DNA of 64,000 bases from Ignavibacteria bacterium (GTDB taxonomy: Bacteria; Bacteroidota; Ignavibacteria; Ignavibacteriales; SURF-24), in assembly GCA_025612245.1 (NCBI GenBank), contig JAAXKQ010000003.1, positions 321,105-385,104 on the forward strand, in the 5' to 3' direction. The notes below the pieces were generated by a model. It had not been told where the DNA came from. It made no database searches and saw nothing but the letters and a program-made list of their open reading frames with translations. The position numbers were made by a program, and so were the translations under genes. Shown here piece by piece: positions 34,768-45,225 of this stretch (position 1 is its first letter; each line of letters starts with the position of its first letter).

Positions 34768-36201
34768 TTATCTGAGGTACGAAGTAATTAAATTAATTAA
34801 AGTGCCAGGGAATATGCCAAACATAACTACAAGGATGGCGGAGATAACCACTGCAAGCACGCCATTTGCGTTGTTGTGAACCGGCAGTGCCTCCGGCTCC
34901 GGCTCTTTGAAATACATATATACAATTACGCGCAGGTAGAAATAAACGCTGATTACGCTTGAAACTACGCCCAGAATTGCCAACCAGGTAAGATCCGCCT
35001 TTATGGCAGAGATAAATACATAATACTTTCCAAAAAATCCCGCAAACGGCGGAAGCCCCGAAAGCGAGAACATAAAAAGTGCCATCAAGGCCGAAAGGAG
35101 CGGATGCCTCTGGCTGAGGCCGATGTAATCCTTTAGTTCCAGATTCGTATCGTCTGCGCCTTCAACCATGGCTATTATTCCAAAAGCACCAAGGTTCATG
35201 AACGTGTAGGCAACAAGGTAAAACATAATTCCCGCAACGCTTTCCCTGTTCCCTGCTGCAAGACCTATCGCCATGTAGCCCGCATGTGCAATTGAGGAGT
35301 AGGCAAGCATTCTCTTAAGGTTATTCTGCGAAATTGCAACTATGCTGCCATAAAGCATCGAGAAAGCCGCAATTGCGGCAAAGTATGGCCTGAAAACGTT
35401 TGCTGCGTTCCCCGGGAATACCGCGCCAAGCGCAATTAATAGAACGCTGAAAGCAGCAGCCTTGCCGCCCGTGGACATGAGCCCTGAAACCGTGGTTGCA
35501 CTCCCCTGGTAAACGTCCGGCACCCACATGTGGAACGGGAAAGCTGCAATCTTAAAGGAAAAACCAACCAGAAAAAGAAGCATCCCAGTAACAAACAGCA
35601 GGTTGTGGCTTAAAGACCCGAAATTTGAAACTATCACCTCAAGGCTCGTCGTATGCGCCGTTCCGAATATGAGAGCTATTCCGTAGACGACAAAACCCGT
35701 TGCAAATGAGCCCAAAAGAAAATACTTGAGCGAGGCTTCATTTGCATTCTGTTTCTTCCTGTTGATGCCTGCAAGCACGTAAAAGCAGATTGACATGAGC
35801 TCGAGGCCTATAAAAACCATGAACAGGTCCCTGGCTCCTGCCATGAGCATCATGCCGAGCACGGAGGAAAGGAGAAGTATATAATATTCGCCGAAATAAC
35901 TTCCGTATTTCTTTATGTACTCCATTGAGCTTAAGACGGTCAGGGCCGCGGCAAGATTAAAAAGGGAATAAAATATAAATACATTCCCGCCGTAGGAAAG
36001 CATGTTGTTGTAGGCTGTACCGCAATTGTTGAGGTTAAATACTGAAAATAAAGAGGTCCCCAAGAAAACCAGAACCGAGAACCACGGCAGTATTTTTTCA
36101 CTCTTAACAGAGCCAATTTCAATTACAACTGAAAGAAATACTCCGCAGGCAACCAGAACTAGCGGTAAAACGTTATAAATTTCCTGAAAATGGTTTTGCA
36201 T
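34768..36201 (-). CDS. nuoN: NADH-quinone oxidoreductase subunit N
   Basis: A 477-residue antiporter-like membrane subunit of respiratory complex I, with about 14 hydrophobic helices. The conserved segments FPFHMWVPDVYQGSATTVSGLM and LAYSSIAHAGYMAIGL are visible; these carry the lysine and histidine of the proton path. Last gene of the nuoJKLMN run. Confidence 0.96.
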   Translation of the reverse strand: MQNHFQEIYNVLPLVLVACGVFLSVVIEIGSVKSEKILPWFSVLVFLGTSLFSVFNLNNCGTAYNNMLSYGGNVFIFYSLFNLAAALTVLSSMEYIKKYGSYFGEYYILLLSSVLGMMLMAGARDLFMVFIGLELMSICFYVLAGINRKKQNANEASLKYFLLGSFATGFVVYGIALIFGTAHTTSLEVIVSNFGSLSHNLLFVTGMLLFLVGFSFKIAAFPFHMWVPDVYQGSATTVSGLMSTGGKAAAFSVLLIALGAVFPGNAANVFRPYFAAIAAFSMLYGSIVAISQNNLKRMLAYSSIAHAGYMAIGLAAGNRESVAGIMFYLVAYTFMNLGAFGIIAMVEGADDTNLELKDYIGLSQRHPLLSALMALFMFSLSGLPPFAGFFGKYYVFISAIKADLTWLAILGVVSSVISVYFYLRVIVYMYFKEPEPEALPVHNNANGVLAVVISAILVVMFGIFPGTLINLITSYLR

Positions 36202-36255
36202 ATTTACCCTGAAATAAAATCTTTTTACTCATTTTTCCGTATTATTTCTTGCCGG

Positions 36256-37794
36256 CTATTTACCTGCCGCCACCGGCCTGACCTCAAAGCCCGGAACCGA
36301 AACCTGCTGAATGATCCTGTTCGTGGATTGTTCAGAAAGCTTCAGAAATGTACCCGGGTAGATCCCGATCCAGACGATAAATACAAATATGGGGATCAGG
36401 ACCAGCACCTCTTTTTTGTTCAGGTCCTTTAGGCCCGTAAGGTTTTCGTGCTTTACTTCGCCAAAAACAACCCTCTGGTACATCCACAAGAGGTAAACGG
36501 CCGCAAATATTACGCCCGTTGCGGCAAAAACAGCAAAGCCCCAGCTGTTCAGTACGGGTGACTTGAATGACCCGAGCAGTATTAAAAACTCGCCGACAAA
36601 CCCGTTTAAGCCCGGAAGCCCCATCGATGAAAGCGATGCAATCATCAGCGCCACAGAGTAAAGTGGAACTATCTTTGCAATTCCTCCGTACTTTGCAATC
36701 TCCCTTGTATGAGTGCGGTCGTAGATCATACCGACTAAAAGGAACAATGCGCCTGTTGAAAGGCCATGGTTAACCATCTGTATCACGCTTCCCTGCACAG
36801 CTTCTGTTGTCAGTGCAAAAATGCCTAAGACAACAAACCCCAGGTGTGAAACCGAGGAATAGGCAACCAGCTTCTTCATGTCCTTCTGCACCATTGCTAG
36901 CAGTGCACCATAGATAATTCCTACTACTGCAAGTACTGAAACATAAGGCGCAAATTCCAAGGCCGACTGCGGGAACAAGGGCAGGCAGAACCTCAGTATG
37001 CCGTACGTACCCATCTTGAGCAAGACTCCTGCCAGAATGACGCTGCCTGCCGTGGGTGCCTGAACGTGCGCATCCGGAAGCCAGGTGTGGAACGGGAAGA
37101 GCGGCACCTTAATGGCAAAGCTTAAAAGAAATGCCAGGAACATCCAGGCCTGGATTCCAAAGGGCAGAAATGGACCAACCTTGTAGAGCTCAAGAAGGTT
37201 TGTCGTAAATACCCCGGTAAACCTGGCAGCATAAACCCCGAGCCAGATTATGGCAACCAGCATGAGCAGGCTTCCGAACATCGTATAGATGAAAAACTTT
37301 ACCGAAGCGTAAATCCTCTTCTCCCCTCCCCAGATACCTATTATAAAGTACATCGGAATCAGCATTGCTTCCCAGAAGATGTAGAATAAGAACAGGTCCA
37401 GAGAAACAAATACGCCAAGCATTCCAACTTCAAGCAAAAGCATGAAGAAGGTAAACTCCTTTACTTTTTTCCTGATACTCCCCCAGCTGGAAAAAAGCGT
37501 TATCGGGGTGAGAAATGTCGTAAGCATTACCATCAGTATGGATATGCCGTCAATACCAACGTGGTAGCTGACGTTAAGACTGCTTATCCAGGGAAGGTTC
37601 TCTATGAACTGAAAACCTGAAGCCGAGCCGTTAAAGTTCAGGAACAGAAGCAAAGAGAGCATGAAAGCGGCAAGCGAAACTGTAAGCCCAGTCCACCTGA
37701 TTAAGGATTCCCTGTTCTTATTGAGGAACAATAAGAACAGACTTCCTGCCATGGGCAAAAATAATAAATACGTAAGTAAGTGGCTGTTTTCCAT
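36256..37794 (-). CDS. nuoM: NADH-quinone oxidoreductase subunit M
   Basis: A 512-residue proton-pumping membrane subunit of complex I. It shows YHVGIDGISILMVMLTTFL, EAMLIPMYFIIGIWGG with the conserved glutamate, FPFHTWLPDAHVQAPTAGSVILA and KLVAYSSVSHLGFVVLG. It starts 3 bp after the nuoL stop, so it is tightly coupled to it. Confidence 0.97.
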   Translation of the reverse strand: MENSHLLTYLLFLPMAGSLFLLFLNKNRESLIRWTGLTVSLAAFMLSLLLFLNFNGSASGFQFIENLPWISSLNVSYHVGIDGISILMVMLTTFLTPITLFSSWGSIRKKVKEFTFFMLLLEVGMLGVFVSLDLFLFYIFWEAMLIPMYFIIGIWGGEKRIYASVKFFIYTMFGSLLMLVAIIWLGVYAARFTGVFTTNLLELYKVGPFLPFGIQAWMFLAFLLSFAIKVPLFPFHTWLPDAHVQAPTAGSVILAGVLLKMGTYGILRFCLPLFPQSALEFAPYVSVLAVVGIIYGALLAMVQKDMKKLVAYSSVSHLGFVVLGIFALTTEAVQGSVIQMVNHGLSTGALFLLVGMIYDRTHTREIAKYGGIAKIVPLYSVALMIASLSSMGLPGLNGFVGEFLILLGSFKSPVLNSWGFAVFAATGVIFAAVYLLWMYQRVVFGEVKHENLTGLKDLNKKEVLVLIPIFVFIVWIGIYPGTFLKLSEQSTNRIIQQVSVPGFEVRPVAAGK

Positions 37795-37797
37795 ATT

Positions 37798-39735
37798 TTA
37801 TAGGCTTATAATTATCCAGAATAAAGCTATTGCTATACCCACCATCATTATGAGGGCATAAAACTGTGCGACACCCGTCTGAAGACGCCTTATGAGGCTA
37901 GCCGTCCTGTCAATCAGGGAAGCAGCGCCGTTGACAACACCGTCAATGATTCTGCTGTCTGTAAACTTCCAGAGTAAGGTCTCCGAGGCCCTCTGCAGCG
38001 GCTGAACAACGGCTGCCTCGTAGAACTCATCGACGTAATACTTATTGAGTAAAAGGTTATATAGCTTCCTGAGCTTCCTGGAAGTCCTCTCTGCTATGTC
38101 CTGCCTTTTTGTATAAATAAAATAAGCAAAATAAATTGAGCAAAGGGCCGCGGCAACCGATAGCACCATGAGCAGAAGCTCTTCAGTGTGGGAGTAGGAG
38201 CCGTAGAACTCGAGCTTCCTTTCGGCGCTCGTAAAGACGGGCGAAAGCCAGTTTTCGAAAAAGTTTCCTCCTTCGCCGGTAAAAACTGCGGGAAGACCTA
38301 TATAGCCACCCACTACGGATAAAAACGCAAGCACCATCAAAGGCAGAGTCATAATAGAAGGCGACTCGTGCGGGTGCAGGTCGTGAGAAAACTTTTCTTT
38401 CCCGTAGAAGGTCAAAAATACGAGGCGGAACATGTAAAATGCAGTCATTATTGCCGTAAGGACGCCAAGAGCCCAGAAGACGATATTTCCATGAGCATAA
38501 GCGTACCAGAGGATCTCATCCTTGCTGAAAAAGCCCGAGAGCCCGGGGAAACCCGATATTGCCAGTGACGCAATAAGGAACGTTATGTAAGTTCTTGGCA
38601 TGTATTTCTTCAGCCCTCCATAATGCCTGATGTCCTGCTGGTCGTGCATCGAATGGATCACAGAGCCCGCCCCCAGGAACAGTAACGCCTTAAAGAAAGC
38701 GTGGGTCATTACGTGGGAAATGCCCGAAGTAAATGCTCCTACACCCATGGCAAGGAACATGTAGCCAAGCTGGCTAATGGTTGAATAGGCTAGGACTTTC
38801 TTGATGTCATTCTGCACAAGCCCTACTGTAGCGGCAAAGAAAGCCGTCATCAGCCCAATTACGGCAATAAGTGTCATTATTACCGGAGCCGAAGCAAAAA
38901 TAATCGAGCAGCGTGCAACCATATAAACGCCTGCCGTAACCATTGTGGCAGCGTGTATTAAAGCCGAAACCGGTGTCGGACCCGCCATTGCATCCGGCAG
39001 CCAAACGAAAAGCGGTATCTGTGCCGATTTTCCCGTAGCACCAATGAAAAGGAAAAGAGCAATAAAACTGAAGACTTTTTCGGACACGGGGAAAAGTTCA
39101 GCCTTTGAGAAGACTTCCTGGAAGTTCAGGCTGTCGAAAGTCATGAATATTAAAAACATTCCCAGAAGAAAGCCGAAATCGCCTATCCTGTTCACAACGA
39201 ACGCTTTCTTTGCTGCCTGGCTTGTAGTGCCTTTTTCAAATTTCCTGTTGTACCAGAAGCCGATTAAAAGATAACTGCAAAGCCCCACTCCTTCCCAGCC
39301 CAGGAAAAGGAGGACAAAATTGTTTGCCAGAATGAGGTTCATCATTGCAAAGATGAACAGGTTCAGGTACGAAAAGAATCGCCAGAAACTCCCGTCGCCA
39401 TGCATGTAGCCGATTGAATAGACGTGAATTAAAAAGCCTACACCCGTCACAACAAGCGCCATAACGAGTGAGAGCTGGTCGACGAGATATGCAAACCTGA
39501 CGTTAAGGCCGCCCGTACTCAGCCACGTAAAAAGCTCAACTTCCTGCCTTCTTTCCGCCGCAGGAAGAGCAAGCGTCTGAAAAAAGGCAACAAGAACAAT
39601 CAGGAAAGACAGCCCTACGGTGCCGCTTCCGATTGCGCCGATTATTTTTTCATTTTTAATTTTCTTTCCCAGAACCCCGTTAACAAGAAATCCCAGCAGG
39701 GGAAGCAGGATTGTAAGATAAATATAGTTGACCAT
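37798..39735 (-). CDS. nuoL: NADH-quinone oxidoreductase subunit L
   Basis: A 645-residue subunit, the largest antiporter-like component of complex I, with a long lateral helix at the C-terminus. Visible conserved blocks are LFLGWEGVGLCSYLLIGFW, FVWLPDAMAGPTPVSALIHAATMVTAGVY read in parts, and KKVLAYSTISQLGYMFLAMG. It lies 7 bp after nuoK. Confidence 0.97.
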   Translation of the reverse strand: MVNYIYLTILLPLLGFLVNGVLGKKIKNEKIIGAIGSGTVGLSFLIVLVAFFQTLALPAAERRQEVELFTWLSTGGLNVRFAYLVDQLSLVMALVVTGVGFLIHVYSIGYMHGDGSFWRFFSYLNLFIFAMMNLILANNFVLLFLGWEGVGLCSYLLIGFWYNRKFEKGTTSQAAKKAFVVNRIGDFGFLLGMFLIFMTFDSLNFQEVFSKAELFPVSEKVFSFIALFLFIGATGKSAQIPLFVWLPDAMAGPTPVSALIHAATMVTAGVYMVARCSIIFASAPVIMTLIAVIGLMTAFFAATVGLVQNDIKKVLAYSTISQLGYMFLAMGVGAFTSGISHVMTHAFFKALLFLGAGSVIHSMHDQQDIRHYGGLKKYMPRTYITFLIASLAISGFPGLSGFFSKDEILWYAYAHGNIVFWALGVLTAIMTAFYMFRLVFLTFYGKEKFSHDLHPHESPSIMTLPLMVLAFLSVVGGYIGLPAVFTGEGGNFFENWLSPVFTSAERKLEFYGSYSHTEELLLMVLSVAAALCSIYFAYFIYTKRQDIAERTSRKLRKLYNLLLNKYYVDEFYEAAVVQPLQRASETLLWKFTDSRIIDGVVNGAASLIDRTASLIRRLQTGVAQFYALIMMVGIAIALFWIIISL

Positions 39736-39742
39736 TAATTCT

Positions 39743-40051
39743 TTACCACTTAAAGATGTTGATCTCGTCTATGTTAACAGTTAATTTATTCCTGAATATG
39801 GCTATTATAATTGCAAGTCCAACGGCAGCCTCGGCAGCCGCAACCGTCATAACGAAAAATACAAAGATTTGCCCGGCAGAACTCCCCATATAAGATGAGA
39901 ATGCAACGAGCGCCAGATTGCCGGAGTTCAGCATGAGCTCTATGCACATAAAAACGACAATTGCGTTTTTCCTGATTAGTACGCCTGTAACCCCGACGGC
40001 AAACATGAATGCGCTCAGGATCAGATAATATTCAATTGGTATTAGGTTCAT
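39743..40051 (-). CDS. nuoK: NADH-quinone oxidoreductase subunit K
   Basis: A 102-residue subunit with three membrane helices. It carries the conserved [16 protein letters not shown] with its glutamate and [12 protein letters not shown] with the second one, both essential for proton translocation in the family. Confidence 0.95.
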   Translation of the reverse strand: MNLIPIEYYLILSAFMFAVGVTGVLIRKNAIVVFMCIELMLNSGNLALVAFSSYMGSSAGQIFVFFVMTVAAAEAAVGLAIIIAIFRNKLTVNIDEINIFKW

Positions 40052-40094
40052 AATTTTTGCTTTGAGTAAATATTACCGGGAAACGGACAGATTT

Positions 40095-40610
40095 TTAATT
40101 GAATTTCTTCTTTGCAAGAACCAGAGCACCAATCGTAGCAGCCAGAAGCAGAAAACCAGCGGCTTCGAATGGGAGAATATAGCCCGTATAGAGCTGACGT
40201 CCTATCTCTTCAACAGTGCCTGCCTTAATACTTGCAGCAACATCCGGTGAAAGGCTCCGGGAAGGGGAAGAGAAAAATATCAGATATGCAATCTGAATGA
40301 ATACAAAAGCAGCAAGTACAATGGCAAAAACCTTAATTTTCTTCTGGCCGCTTAAAAGCTTCTGCTCACTTTTGCTGTTTAGAAGCATCAGAACAAAGAG
40401 GAATAGAACCATAATTGCCCCGGCATAAACTATCACCTGCACGACTGAGATAAACTGGGCATGCAAGAGCAGGTATAATCCGGCAAGAGCAAAGAAGTTA
40501 ATGACCAGGAAAATCGCGCTCATTACAGGATTTGGCCTCGTAACCATAACTACAGAGGATACTGCAGCTATGAGTGCAAAAAATACAAAGAGTATTATTT
40601 CAAAAGGCAT
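40095..40610 (-). CDS. nuoJ: NADH-quinone oxidoreductase subunit J
   Basis: A 171-residue membrane subunit with five helices. The family blocks NPVMSAIFLVINFFALAGLYLL and QVIVYAGAIMVLFLFVLML, where the pi-bulge helix lies, are present. It is the first gene of the run, 169 bp downstream of the asnS stop. The subunits that normally precede it (nuoI, nuoH and the peripheral arm) are absent here. Confidence 0.95.
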   Translation of the reverse strand: MPFEIILFVFFALIAAVSSVVMVTRPNPVMSAIFLVINFFALAGLYLLLHAQFISVVQVIVYAGAIMVLFLFVLMLLNSKSEQKLLSGQKKIKVFAIVLAAFVFIQIAYLIFFSSPSRSLSPDVAASIKAGTVEEIGRQLYTGYILPFEAAGFLLLAATIGALVLAKKKFN

Positions 40611-40688
40611 ATATTTTATTAATCCTAAAAAAACTGATTTTACTAAAACTGATTAAAGTGCTAAAGGTACTTACAACTAAATTCACCT

Positions 40689-40735
40689 AACCCTGTGAAA
40701 GAGCCTGCATTTTTATGCAGGTCCTTCACAAGGTT
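40689..40735. terminator. Large hairpin between asnS and nuoJ
   Basis: An outer stem (AACCCTGTGAA / TTCACAAGGTT) with an inner stem (CCTGCAT / ATGCAGG) and a TTTT loop, with small internal mismatches. It lies 45 bp after the asnS stop and 79 bp before the nuoJ start, and probably separates the two transcripts. Confidence 0.65.
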
Positions 40736-40779
40736 AAAAGTAAGAATTTAGATCTCGTTATAGAGCTCGAGGTTTCAAT

Positions 40780-42075
40780 TTACGGAGTGTTCCTGTAAAT
40801 CATTCTTGCAAATGGAATTGTCTCTCTGACATGCTCCAGGCCGCATATCCAGGCTACAGTCCTTTCAATGCCCAGCCCGAAACCAGAATGAGGTACCGAA
40901 CCGAATCTTCTTAAGTCCAGGTACCACTCAAAAGCTTCCTGAGGAAGTTGATGCTGTTCAATTCTCTCCAGAAGAAGATCAAGGTTGTCTTCCCTCTGGC
41001 TTCCGCCAATGATTTCACCATATCCCTCCGGGGCAAGCACGTCAACTGCCAGTGCAAGCTTCGGGTTCTCAGGGTCGCGCTTCATGTAGAAAGCTTTTAC
41101 CTCTGAGGGATACCTGTGTACCATTACAGGACGGTCGAACTGGTTTGAGACCACGGTCTCATCTGTTCCGCCAAGGTCGTTGCCATATTCAAAATCAATT
41201 CCGTTTTTATGCAGGATTTCAACGGCTTCGTCGTAAGAAATCCTGGGGAAGGGCCTCTTGACCGCTTCAAGCTTTGTGGTGTCGCGCTCCAAAATCCTGA
41301 GCTCCTCTGCCCTGTCTTTTAAGACGGACTGTACGATGTACTCCAGAAACTCTTCGGCGAGATCCATGTCGTCGTTCAGGTCGTTAAAGGCAACTTCAGG
41401 CTCAACCATCCAGAATTCCGTCAGGTGGCGCCTTGTCTTCGACTTCTCGGCGCGGAATGTGGGACCGAAGGAATAAACTTTGCCAAGGGCCATTGCGCCT
41501 GCCTCGGCATATAGCTGCCCCGACTGTGTGAGGTAAGCTTTTCCTAAATCAAAATAATCGGTTGCAAATAAGGTGGAGGTTCCCTCGCATGCACTCGGCG
41601 TAATGATGGGAGCATCCATGAGCGTAAAGTCGCGCTCGTCAAAGAAATCGCGAATTGCTTTGACTATCCTGTGACGAATCTTCAAAATGGCTACCTGGCG
41701 CTGCGACCTGAGCCACAGGTGACGCTTGTCCATGAGGAACTCTACTCCGTGTTCCTTTGGAGTAATCGGATAATCGACCGATTCGGCAATTAACTTAAGA
41801 TCCGTAACGTCCATTTCATAGCCGCCCGGAGCGCGGGATTCAATTTTAATTTTTCCTGTTATCTCAAGAGATGATTCCTGCCCAAGTTTGTCTGCAGCTT
41901 CAAAGGCTTCAGGAGTAACATTGCCCTTGAAAACAACGCACTGAAGAAGTCCGGTACCATCCCTCAGTATTACAAATTTTACCTTGCCGCTGGATCTTTT
42001 ATTGTAAAGCCAGCCTTTCAGGCTTACCGTCTGATCTACATACTGCGATAGATCTTTTATGTACACTTTTTGCAT
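40780..42075 (-). CDS. asnS: Asparaginyl-tRNA synthetase
   Basis: A 431-residue class IIb synthetase. The start is the ATG at 42075; an upstream TTG adds 11 unlikely residues. The N-terminal OB-fold anticodon-binding domain ([18 protein letters not shown]) precedes class II motif 2 ([19 protein letters not shown]) and motif 3 ([15 protein letters not shown]). The [22 protein letters not shown] context and WMVEPEVAF match AsnRS rather than AspRS. Its presence means asparagine is charged directly on tRNA-Asn. Confidence 0.93.
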   Translation of the reverse strand: MQKVYIKDLSQYVDQTVSLKGWLYNKRSSGKVKFVILRDGTGLLQCVVFKGNVTPEAFEAADKLGQESSLEITGKIKIESRAPGGYEMDVTDLKLIAESVDYPITPKEHGVEFLMDKRHLWLRSQRQVAILKIRHRIVKAIRDFFDERDFTLMDAPIITPSACEGTSTLFATDYFDLGKAYLTQSGQLYAEAGAMALGKVYSFGPTFRAEKSKTRRHLTEFWMVEPEVAFNDLNDDMDLAEEFLEYIVQSVLKDRAEELRILERDTTKLEAVKRPFPRISYDEAVEILHKNGIDFEYGNDLGGTDETVVSNQFDRPVMVHRYPSEVKAFYMKRDPENPKLALAVDVLAPEGYGEIIGGSQREDNLDLLLERIEQHQLPQEAFEWYLDLRRFGSVPHSGFGLGIERTVAWICGLEHVRETIPFARMIYRNTP

Positions 42076-42207
42076 AATCTGATTCTGGTTTAATATTTTA
42101 GTTATCAAATATAATGAGGTACTGAATTAAAAGCAAAATTTATTGCTCCTTTAATGGGCAGGTGCCGCTCTAAGTTACTTAAAAGCCACAATTTATGCGG
42201 ACAAGCT

Positions 42208-43791
42208 TTAGCCGTTTGCAGCTTCCTGAAGGCCGATTTTTTCGGTTGAAACCGTAAGCGTGCGCCCGAAAACTTCCTCAATCAGGCTCTTTCTTCTTTC
42301 CAGGTTCCAGAGCTCAATTTCCGGGTATTCCCCGTTATAGAACAGCTTGAGGTGCAATCTTTGGGGCTCAATGTCCACTTCGATCTTCCCAATCAGGGCC
42401 GAATGGGTCCTGTCAAGCGAGTCGGCAACCCTCAGTATGGAAGAGAGTTTTCTTATGACGGTCTTGTGTTTTTCAGACATTTTGCTGAAATCTGCGTGCG
42501 CAGGCTTTGGAAAGCTTTTCCTGTGGTACCTGGCAGTCTGGGCAATGATTTCAATTTCGTTTTCACTGAAGCCCAGAATTTCGGCGTTTCTTATGATGTA
42601 ATAGCTGTGCTTGTGGTGCTGCGAGTGGGATATATGGTAGCCGACGTCGTGAAGCGTGGCAGCAGCTTCAAGATATTCCCTGTTCTCAGGATTCAGTCCG
42701 TGCAGGGCCTCCGTCTGGTCATAAAGCTGCAGGGCCAGCGTACAGACGTGCTGCGAGTGAACCTTGTCGTAGTTGCACATCTCGGCAAGTTTCTGAATGC
42801 TCTGGAACCTGATGTCCTCAATTCCTGCGTGGCTTTCGTGGGGCCTCATCTTGTGCATAAAGTCCAGTATGGTCCCTTCCCTCAAAGCGTAGCCCGATAC
42901 GGTCATTTCCTTCAGCTCCAGTGCCTTTACGATTGTATTGAGTATGATGAGTCCGGCAGGAATTATGTCGGCCCTTTTCTCATCCAGCCCCCTGATTTTT
43001 TTTCTTTCTTTCAGTGAGGTTTTCTTAAGTACCAGATCGGTAACCTTCTGAAGGTCGTTCTGGCGGAAGGAATAGTTGTTAAGCATGATGTTCTCGGGCA
43101 TCTCGCTCGTTTTTTTGGCCTGTATCATCAGAGCCGCAGCCATTATTGTGCCCGAAGCGCCAACGGCAGTCTCAAAACCGATTTTTTTTATCTCCTTTAC
43201 GGTAGAGTATATTTCTCCTGCCACCCAGCTGATGCATTTGTCAATGCCCGGTTTTGTAATCTCATAGTCCGGGAAAAACATCTGGCTCAAGCGCACGGCG
43301 CCCAGCTTGAGGCTCTTTGCAAAAAGCATTCTGCCCTGCTGGCCTATGATCATTTCAGTCGAGCCGCCGCCGATGTCAATGCAGAGAACCTTTTGGTTGA
43401 ATACTGGAACCGCCTGAAGCACACCCAGGTAAATCAGGCGGGCTTCTTCAATTCCGCTTATAACCTGTATTTCAATTCCTGTTTCGTCGTAAACCTTCTG
43501 AATAAATTCATCGCGGTTCAGGCTTTCACGCACCGCGCTCGTTGCAACGGCACGAATCTGAGCATCGTAGGAAGATGCAATTGTCTTAAAGCGCTTTAGA
43601 GTTGCAATGGCCCTTTCCAGCGCATCCGGCTGTATGTGCTTTTTGTCGGGGCTGCTTCCAAGACCCAGCCTGATTACTTCCTTTTCGCGGTCGACAATTT
43701 CGAAGCTGCCATTGTCATTTGTCCTTACCACAATCAGGTGGAAGGAATTTGTGCCAACGTCAATTGCTGCAAGATGACTGTTAGTCTGCAT
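42208..43791 (-). CDS. Ppx/GppA exopolyphosphatase with HD domain
   Basis: About 527 residues. The N-terminal ASKHA half begins AAIDVGTNSFHLIVV and contains CIDIGGGSTEMIIG and GASGTIMAAA. The C-terminal third is HD-like (ATLHDVGYHISHSQHHKHSYYII). This layout matches exopolyphosphatase/guanosine pentaphosphate phosphohydrolase, acting on polyphosphate or pppGpp. The ATG at 43791 is preferred to a TTG five codons upstream. It lies 34 bp after the heptosyltransferase-like gene. Confidence 0.92.
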   Translation of the reverse strand: MQTNSHLAAIDVGTNSFHLIVVRTNDNGSFEIVDREKEVIRLGLGSSPDKKHIQPDALERAIATLKRFKTIASSYDAQIRAVATSAVRESLNRDEFIQKVYDETGIEIQVISGIEEARLIYLGVLQAVPVFNQKVLCIDIGGGSTEMIIGQQGRMLFAKSLKLGAVRLSQMFFPDYEITKPGIDKCISWVAGEIYSTVKEIKKIGFETAVGASGTIMAAALMIQAKKTSEMPENIMLNNYSFRQNDLQKVTDLVLKKTSLKERKKIRGLDEKRADIIPAGLIILNTIVKALELKEMTVSGYALREGTILDFMHKMRPHESHAGIEDIRFQSIQKLAEMCNYDKVHSQHVCTLALQLYDQTEALHGLNPENREYLEAAATLHDVGYHISHSQHHKHSYYIIRNAEILGFSENEIEIIAQTARYHRKSFPKPAHADFSKMSEKHKTVIRKLSSILRVADSLDRTHSALIGKIEVDIEPQRLHLKLFYNGEYPEIELWNLERRKSLIEEVFGRTLTVSTEKIGLQEAANG

Positions 43792-43825
43792 TGTTTTGTC
43801 TTTCAAATCTTTAGAAATTTTGTTC

Positions 43826-44938
43826 TCACCGCTTCAGCTCGGAGACCTGCTTTTTTCCCGTTATGGCTTTTTCCATAAGGGCTTTTTCGCAGAGCGTATA
43901 GACTTCGTCAACCGAAATGTCGTCAATTATGTCAGACTTGCGTATAAATATTTTGTTGCTTCCTACGGGCGCCCAGTTATAAGGGTTTGTAGGGCCGAAT
44001 ATGGAAACCTGGGGTGTAGGCGTAGTCCCGGCTACGTGCATTATGCCCGTATCGTTTGTAATAAACAGGTCGGCCTCACTGATCATTGCTGCAACCTCGG
44101 GTATAGTCCTGTTAAAAAATAATGCGGGTTTTACCGTAACATACTTCTTAAGATAGTCAATTTCCTCCATGTCAGCCGAGCTGCCAGTAAGAAAGAACCG
44201 GGTGCTATAGCTGTTGTTGAGCCTTTCGATCAGTTCGGCAAACTTCATAAGTGGCCACCTGTTGGGAGGCTTTCCGGCTCCGACGTGCAGCCCGATTAAA
44301 AGCTCTTTAGCCTTAAGGCCATTGGACTGTATAAACTCGCTTGCATTTGCGGCATCTGCCGAATCAAATGTAATTTCAGAAGAATAGTTGTTTGTCGAAA
44401 TGCCGAACGGGCGCAGCATATCGAGGCAGAACTCCGAGACGTTCTGGTCCGGGTGCCTGTTCCAGTCCATGGATACCCTTCTGTCGAAAAGAAAGCCGTA
44501 CGGGTTACTCATGCCGTTTAACTCTCTTACGCCAACTCTTACCTTTGAATTCGAAAGACGCGCCATGATGTTGCTGGTAAAAGAGATGGAAACCGTTACA
44601 GGAACAACCGCCAGGTCGTACTGCCTTCTTAAAAGTTTCCGGAACCTGGTAAAATAGCCCGGCCGGTAGATTTTCCTTTTGTCAAAAACAAAGTACTCGT
44701 CTATAAACTTGTTTTTTGTTATGGCCGCAAAGTTCTGTGGGCTTACAATTACCGTCACCCTGGAACCGGGGAAAGTTTCCTTTAATGCCCTGAAGAGCGG
44801 CACACAGGCAAGCAGGTCGCCAAGCTGGTTGTGCTGTCTTACGACCAGTATATTCTTCGGCCTGCCTATCTCAGTAGATTTAATTTCCCTTAGGGCAAAT
44901 GCCTTTTTTATTAAGCTGTAAAATAGTTTCTTAAACAC
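43826..44938 (-). CDS. Glycosyltransferase family 9 (heptosyltransferase-like)
   Basis: A 370-residue GT9 enzyme. The N-terminal NILVVRQHNQLGDLLACVPL is the classic GT9 start with the catalytic Asp. The C-terminal LFITNDTGIMHVAGTTPTPQVSIFGPT is the nucleotide-sugar binding end. Family members add heptose to lipopolysaccharide core. Combined with lptD this supports a lipopolysaccharide- or lipooligosaccharide-bearing outer membrane. Likely operon partners are the DUF4834-like gene upstream and ppx downstream. Confidence 0.92.
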   Translation of the reverse strand: MFKKLFYSLIKKAFALREIKSTEIGRPKNILVVRQHNQLGDLLACVPLFRALKETFPGSRVTVIVSPQNFAAITKNKFIDEYFVFDKRKIYRPGYFTRFRKLLRRQYDLAVVPVTVSISFTSNIMARLSNSKVRVGVRELNGMSNPYGFLFDRRVSMDWNRHPDQNVSEFCLDMLRPFGISTNNYSSEITFDSADAANASEFIQSNGLKAKELLIGLHVGAGKPPNRWPLMKFAELIERLNNSYSTRFFLTGSSADMEEIDYLKKYVTVKPALFFNRTIPEVAAMISEADLFITNDTGIMHVAGTTPTPQVSIFGPTNPYNWAPVGSNKIFIRKSDIIDDISVDEVYTLCEKALMEKAITGKKQVSELKR

Positions 44939-44956
44939 TTTCTTTTTCCGGGCTCG

Positions 44957-45223
44957 TTATTCTGAGTCTTTATCCTTGTTATCTTTTTCTTCCGGCTTTT
45001 CAGGTTTTATCTCCTCGAACTCGGCATCAACAATATCTTTACGATTTATGTTATAATGGGTTTTCGTCTGTGCCTGCTGCCCGTTGTTTGTATACACATC
45101 GGAGCCATTTATATCGCTATTTCCTTTGCGGGTGCTGTTCTGCAGAAAAAGAGCATTTATTACGTTGCGGACAAATCTATAAATAAAATAAAAAATTATT
45201 ATCCATATTAAAATTTTGGTCAT
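44957..45223 (-). CDS. DUF4834-like small membrane-anchored protein
   Basis: An 88-residue protein with one N-terminal membrane helix (ILIWIIIFYFIYRFV) and a charged C-terminal tail (IVDAEFEEIKPEKPEEKDNKDKDSE). The DAEFEEI motif is typical of DUF4834 proteins of Bacteroidota. Function unknown. It lies 2 bp after the deoxynucleoside kinase stop, so it is certainly in the same transcript. Confidence 0.72.
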   Translation of the reverse strand: MTKILIWIIIFYFIYRFVRNVINALFLQNSTRKGNSDINGSDVYTNNGQQAQTKTHYNINRKDIVDAEFEEIKPEKPEEKDNKDKDSE

Positions 45224-45225
45224 GT

